Source: Novosphingobium chloroacetimidivorans (GTDB lineage Bacteria; Pseudomonadota; Alphaproteobacteria; Sphingomonadales; Sphingomonadaceae). Taken from it: a DNA stretch of 64,000 nt. The stretch covers positions 1 to 64,000 of the forward strand of contig NZ_JACHLR010000014.1 of assembly GCF_014204535.1 (NCBI RefSeq), written 5' to 3'. Position 1 is the stretch's first letter; every line of letters begins with the position of its first letter. The notes under the pieces are model-generated. The model had not been told where the DNA came from and searched no databases. It worked only from the letters and a program-made list of their open reading frames with translations. Below are positions 60,672 through 64,000 of the stretch, piece by piece. Both the position numbers and the translations under genes were made by a program.

Positions 60672-62542
60672 GAGCATCCTTCCTCGTCGCCGGCACTGCG
60701 CTGGCGCTCACCTCGGCGCTGGCGCTGGCGCAAGGCGCGCCGGAATCGCTGCTGCCACCGGGCTTCAACGAGCCCACCGCCGCCCCTGCGCCGACGCCTT
60801 CGCCGCGTGCAACCTCGGCCAGGCAGGGGGCGCCGGCCCGACCCGCGGCGGCCGCGACCTCCGCTCCGGTGATCCAGGCGCTGCCGGGCGAGCCTGGCTT
60901 CTCGCTGCCGCTCGCGACCTCGACAAGCACCGTCGAGGCCGAGGGTACGCTCAAGCGATTGCCCTCGCTGGAGGAACTGGCGCGCATGACGCCGGAGGAC
61001 TTCCAGAACCTGCTCGGCCTCAAGCCGGACTTCGACATGCCCGCCGGTGCACGCCGCGCCATGTCGCAAGTCGGTCTGATCGATCCGCAGGAAGGCGGGC
61101 TGGATGGCAGCGCCCTCGCCGGACAGAACGGACGGCTGATCCGTCTGGCGCTGGCCGCCAACCGCGGTGCGCTGGTGTCGCGCTGGGGGCACATCCTGCT
61201 GCGCCGTGCCTTGGCCACCCGGCTCGACGCCCCGCGCGGCATGAGCCCGCAGGACTTCCTGGCTCTGCGCGTCGGACTGCTGCTGCGCATGGGCGAGCCC
61301 GAGGCCGCGCGTGCGATCCTGCAGGACATCGATGCCGGCAACTACACGCCCGACCTGGGCGGAGTGGCGCTCGACACGTACGCGGCCAATGGCGACTTCA
61401 CCGGCGTGTGCCCGGTGCTCGCCGTTCAGGGCGACGCACGCGACGACGCGGCATGGAACGTCGCCCGGCAGATCTGCAGCGCCTTCCGCGGCAATGGCGC
61501 TGCGGCGATCGCGCAACTCGACCGCTATCGCTATCGCGGCACCATGCCCCGCATCGACCTGCTGCTGGCGCAGAAGTACGCAGGGGCAGCCGGACGTTCG
61601 CGGCGGGCGGTGACGATCGAGTGGGACGACGTCGATGAGATGACGCCGTGGCGCTACGGCCTTGCCAACGCCGTCGGGCTTAACCCGCCAGACCGCCTGA
61701 TCGAGGGCAATCCGCAACTTGCCTCGCTGACCGCCGTGACGCCGATGGTCGGCCTGACCCGCCGTGCCGCTGCGGCGGATCGGGCGGCCGCACTGGGCGT
61801 GCTGTCCAGCGCGGCGATGGTGGACCTCTATGGCCAGCTCTTTGCCGAGCCCGATGTCACCGGCGAGTGGTCCGACCGTGCCGAGAAGCTGCGCGACGCC
61901 TACGTGCTCGAGGATCCGGCCGGGCGGCTCTCCGCGATCCGCTCGTTGTGGGACGGAGTGAAGACCGCGCCGCAGGATTACTCGCGCAAGGTGCTGACGG
62001 CCTACGCCGCTGCGCGCCTGCCGGTAAACGAGGGCATGGCCGAAAGCGCCGCGCCGCTGATCGCCTCGATGCTCTCGGCTGGCCTGGATGCCAACGCGAT
62101 GCGCTGGGCCAATGTCGTCAACGCCGGCAGCGAGGGCTGGGCGCTGCTCGTTCTCGCCGCCCCGACGCGCTCCTCCGAGGTCAGCTCGTCGGATATCGAC
62201 ACCTTCGTCGATGCGGACGCCAGCGAGGACCAGCGCAAGTCCGCGTTCCTTGTCGCGGGTCTGGCAGGCCTGGGTCGCATCGATACCGGCACTGCGGGCA
62301 GTTACTCGGCGAACATGAAGCTGGGTCTGGGCAGCAGCACGCGCTTCACCCAAGTGATCGACGGCGCCGCACGCAACCGCGACGTTGCGAGTGTCGCCAT
62401 GCTGGCCGGCCTGGGCATGCAGGGAACGCGGTGGTCGCAGATGTCGCCGCGCTACCTGTACCACATCGTCTCGGCGCTGCGCACGGTCGGGCTCGAGGCC
62501 GAGGCCCGGATGATCGCCGCCGAAGCCGTGGCACGGGCCTGA
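60668..62542 (+). CDS. Secreted conserved hypothetical protein, helical repeat
   Basis: 624 residues from GTG 60668. Seen: a signal peptide RASFLVAGTALALTSALALAQG, a Pro/Ala-rich linker to about residue 65, the segment LKRLPSLEELARMTPEDFQNLLGLKPDFD, and then a long Ala/Leu-rich helical body (ALRVGLLLRMGEPEAARAIL, DAMRWANVV-like helices) reminiscent of alpha-solenoids. Three Cys residues. Function unknown; the position next to aroK and xerD looks conserved in sphingomonads (from memory). Probably periplasmic scaffold. xerD follows. Confidence 0.75.
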   Translation: MRASFLVAGTALALTSALALAQGAPESLLPPGFNEPTAAPAPTPSPRATSARQGAPARPAAAATSAPVIQALPGEPGFSLPLATSTSTVEAEGTLKRLPSLEELARMTPEDFQNLLGLKPDFDMPAGARRAMSQVGLIDPQEGGLDGSALAGQNGRLIRLALAANRGALVSRWGHILLRRALATRLDAPRGMSPQDFLALRVGLLLRMGEPEAARAILQDIDAGNYTPDLGGVALDTYAANGDFTGVCPVLAVQGDARDDAAWNVARQICSAFRGNGAAAIAQLDRYRYRGTMPRIDLLLAQKYAGAAGRSRRAVTIEWDDVDEMTPWRYGLANAVGLNPPDRLIEGNPQLASLTAVTPMVGLTRRAAAADRAAALGVLSSAAMVDLYGQLFAEPDVTGEWSDRAEKLRDAYVLEDPAGRLSAIRSLWDGVKTAPQDYSRKVLTAYAAARLPVNEGMAESAAPLIASMLSAGLDANAMRWANVVNAGSEGWALLVLAAPTRSSEVSSSDIDTFVDADASEDQRKSAFLVAGLAGLGRIDTGTAGSYSANMKLGLGSSTRFTQVIDGAARNRDVASVAMLAGLGMQGTRWSQMSPRYLYHIVSALRTVGLEAEARMIAAEAVARA

Positions 62543-62582
62543 GCAGGTCCTCGTCCCGGACGCCGGAGCGCGGGGCGATGGT

Positions 62583-63470
62583 GTGCTCGTGAGCGATCCG
62601 GTCGAGACCTTTCTTGCCATGCTCGCTGCCGAGCGGGGTGCCTCGCGCAACACCCTCGATGCCTACCGCCGCGACCTGGCGGCCACCCGCGAGGCGATCG
62701 GCGACCCGGCGACGGCGGACGGTGCGGCGCTGGCCAGGCTGGGTGAGGCATTCTCGGGCCTCGCCGCATCGAGCCTCGCGCGCCGCTGCTCGGCGCTGCG
62801 GCAGTTCTACGGCTTCCTTGTCGACGAGGGCCTGCGTGAGGACGATCCCTCCGCGGCGCTGCCGCGACCCAGAGCGCGGCGGCCCCTTCCACGCCTGCTC
62901 GGCCACGATGACGTCGCGCGCTTCTTCGCCCGCGCTGAACTCGAGGCCGAGGGAGATCGCCCGGAAGCCGTGCGCCTGCTCTGTCAGCTCGAACTTCTCT
63001 ACGGCTCCGGCCTGCGCGCCAGCGAGTTGGTGTCCTTGCCGGTATCGGCCGTGCCGCGCGACGCGCCGTTCCTGCACGTGAGCGGGAAGGGCGGGCAGCA
63101 GCGGATGGTGCCGGTGAGCACGCGAGCGCGCCAGGCGCTGACCCGCTGGCTGCCGCTCCGCACCGGCGACTCCCGCTACCTGTTCCCCTCGCGCGGAGCG
63201 GCCGGGCACATGACGCGGGTCCGACTGTTCCAGCTGCTGCGCGATCTTGCCGCGCGTGCCGACATCGACCCGACGCGCGTCTCGCCCCACGTCCTGCGCC
63301 ATGCCTTTGCCACCCACCTGCTGGAGGGCGGCGCGGACTTGCGCGTGCTCCAGACCCTGCTCGGTCATGCCGACATCGCCACGACCCAGATCTACACGCA
63401 TGTCGAGAGTTCGCGCCTGGTCGCGCTGGTCAATGCCCGCCATCCGCTGGCAAGACCTGCCTCAGCCTAG
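62583..63470 (+). CDS. xerD: Tyrosine recombinase XerD-like
   Basis: About 295 residues. Resolves chromosome dimers at dif together with XerC. Seen: an N-terminal SAM-like core-binding domain (VETFLAMLAAERGASRNTLDAYRRDL), then the catalytic domain with the first Arg in LYGSGLRASELVSLP, HVLRHAFATHLLEGGADLRV (His236, Arg239), LLGHADIATTQIYTHV and nucleophile Tyr271. All RHRY residues are present. Start is GTG 62583 or GTG 62589 (VSDPVETF), the latter fitting homologues slightly better. No integrase-type context, so a housekeeping role. Confidence 0.92.
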   Translation: MLVSDPVETFLAMLAAERGASRNTLDAYRRDLAATREAIGDPATADGAALARLGEAFSGLAASSLARRCSALRQFYGFLVDEGLREDDPSAALPRPRARRPLPRLLGHDDVARFFARAELEAEGDRPEAVRLLCQLELLYGSGLRASELVSLPVSAVPRDAPFLHVSGKGGQQRMVPVSTRARQALTRWLPLRTGDSRYLFPSRGAAGHMTRVRLFQLLRDLAARADIDPTRVSPHVLRHAFATHLLEGGADLRVLQTLLGHADIATTQIYTHVESSRLVALVNARHPLARPASA

Positions 63471-63532
63471 CGGACGGGAACAAGGCCGCAGGCTTGCCGT
63501 TCACCGGCAAAGGGTCCGCGAAAGGGAGAAGC

Positions 63533-64000
63533 ATGGCCGAGAAGCGCCGCATGTTCGCACTCAAGTCAGCCGTCGCCGTCAGCTGTGCCGTTGTTGCAGG
63601 CGTTGCCACAGTCGGCGTCGAGCCGGTCAGGGCCGCGGTGGAAAGTGCCGCTCGCGCCATTTCTCCGGCCGACAAGGCGCAGGGCGCCAAGGCCCATCCC
63701 GACCTGCTGGCCGAGTTCGGAGGCAAGCTAACCGGCCCGCAAGCCGCCTACGTCGAGTCGGTCGGCAAGACGATCGCGCTGCAGTCGGGTCTCGGCAATG
63801 CGCGGGAGGACTTCACGGTCAGCTTGCTCAACTCGTCGGTGAACAACGCTTTCGCGATTCCGGGGGGCTACGTCTACGTGACCCGGCAGCTGACTGCCCT
63901 GATGAACAACGAGGCGGAGCTTGCCGGCGTGCTGGGGCACGAGGTGGGCCATGTCGCCGCACGGCATTCAGCCAAGCGCCAGCAGGCCGCGACTCGCAAT
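63533..64000 (+). CDS. M48 family metalloprotease, N-terminal part
   Basis: Cut by the right edge; 156 residues are visible. Seen: a signal/anchor sequence (FALKSAVAVSCAVVAGVATVG), then AYVESVGKTIALQSGL, NSSVNNAFAIPGGYVYVTRQ and LAGVLGHEVGHVAARH with the zinc motif HEVGH starting at His136. This is the arrangement of BepA/LoiP-like periplasmic M48 proteases involved in outer-membrane protein quality control. A strong ribosome binding site (AAAGGGAGA) lies upstream of ATG 63533. Confidence 0.92.
   Translation, partial: MAEKRRMFALKSAVAVSCAVVAGVATVGVEPVRAAVESAARAISPADKAQGAKAHPDLLAEFGGKLTGPQAAYVESVGKTIALQSGLGNAREDFTVSLLNSSVNNAFAIPGGYVYVTRQLTALMNNEAELAGVLGHEVGHVAARHSAKRQQAATRN

Noticed and set aside
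62583..63470. Tyrosine recombinase as a sign of a prophage or integrative element
   Set aside because: XerD-like full-length protein in housekeeping context, no att-like repeats or phage genes nearby.

Overview
The window is GC-rich, densely coded bacterial chromosome. It most likely comes from an alphaproteobacterium of the Sphingomonadales (Novosphingobium/Sphingobium-like). That placement is an inference from gene content and from several families of intergenic palindromic elements; no rRNA or other decisive marker is present. I see no tRNA, rRNA, CRISPR array, IS element or prophage. Most genes are housekeeping and intact. The left and right edges each cut a gene (an S8 peptidase at the start, an M48 peptidase at the end).

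The left end (2-5974) is the accessory part and the most interesting. It holds three tightly spaced same-strand genes: the C-terminal part of a subtilisin-like (S8) peptidase, an alpha/beta hydrolase with a GHSFG nucleophile elbow, and a 1337-residue SIR2-like / STAND-NTPase-like / TPR-like protein. SIR2-STAND architecture is that of prokaryotic NLR-like antiphage proteins (Avs-type). Pairing it with a protease and a hydrolase in one operon suggests a multi-effector conflict system that I do not recognise as a named one. Next come a DUF3140/DUF2945 pair and a BlaI-type repressor with an M56 membrane peptidase behind a clear BlaI-type operator (6914-6945).

From 9.4 to 30 kb there are several peptidases (YpfJ-like zinc peptidase, M28), guaB, rsmB, rppH, 2-oxoacid:ferredoxin oxidoreductase korA-korB, photolyase, a CFA-synthase-like methyltransferase, PilZ, purF-SDR, and a lipoprotein-release pair lolC-lolD. 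From 30 to 44 kb there are glutathione peroxidase, dnaE, the lepB-rnc-era cluster (with a large palindrome between rnc and era), pgi, a proline-rich S8 lipoprotein protease, and glutathione reductase.

From 44.2 to 55.8 kb all genes are on the + strand and form a propionyl-/methylmalonyl-CoA region: carboxyltransferase (pccB), thiolase, methylmalonyl-CoA epimerase, methylmalonyl-CoA mutase, biotin synthase (bioB), biotin carboxylase/BCCP (pccA) and a thioesterase. Together they would make propionyl-CoA carboxylase, supply its biotin, and carry its product to succinyl-CoA. Embedded in this region is a small two-gene unit (45794-46290) of ribbon-helix-helix-like and coiled-coil proteins. A perfect 10-bp inverted repeat overlies its -10 box, like an autoregulated toxin-antitoxin or partition-type operon. 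The right end holds a POT peptide transporter, a PRC-barrel protein, aroB/aroK, a conserved secreted protein, xerD and the start of an M48 peptidase.
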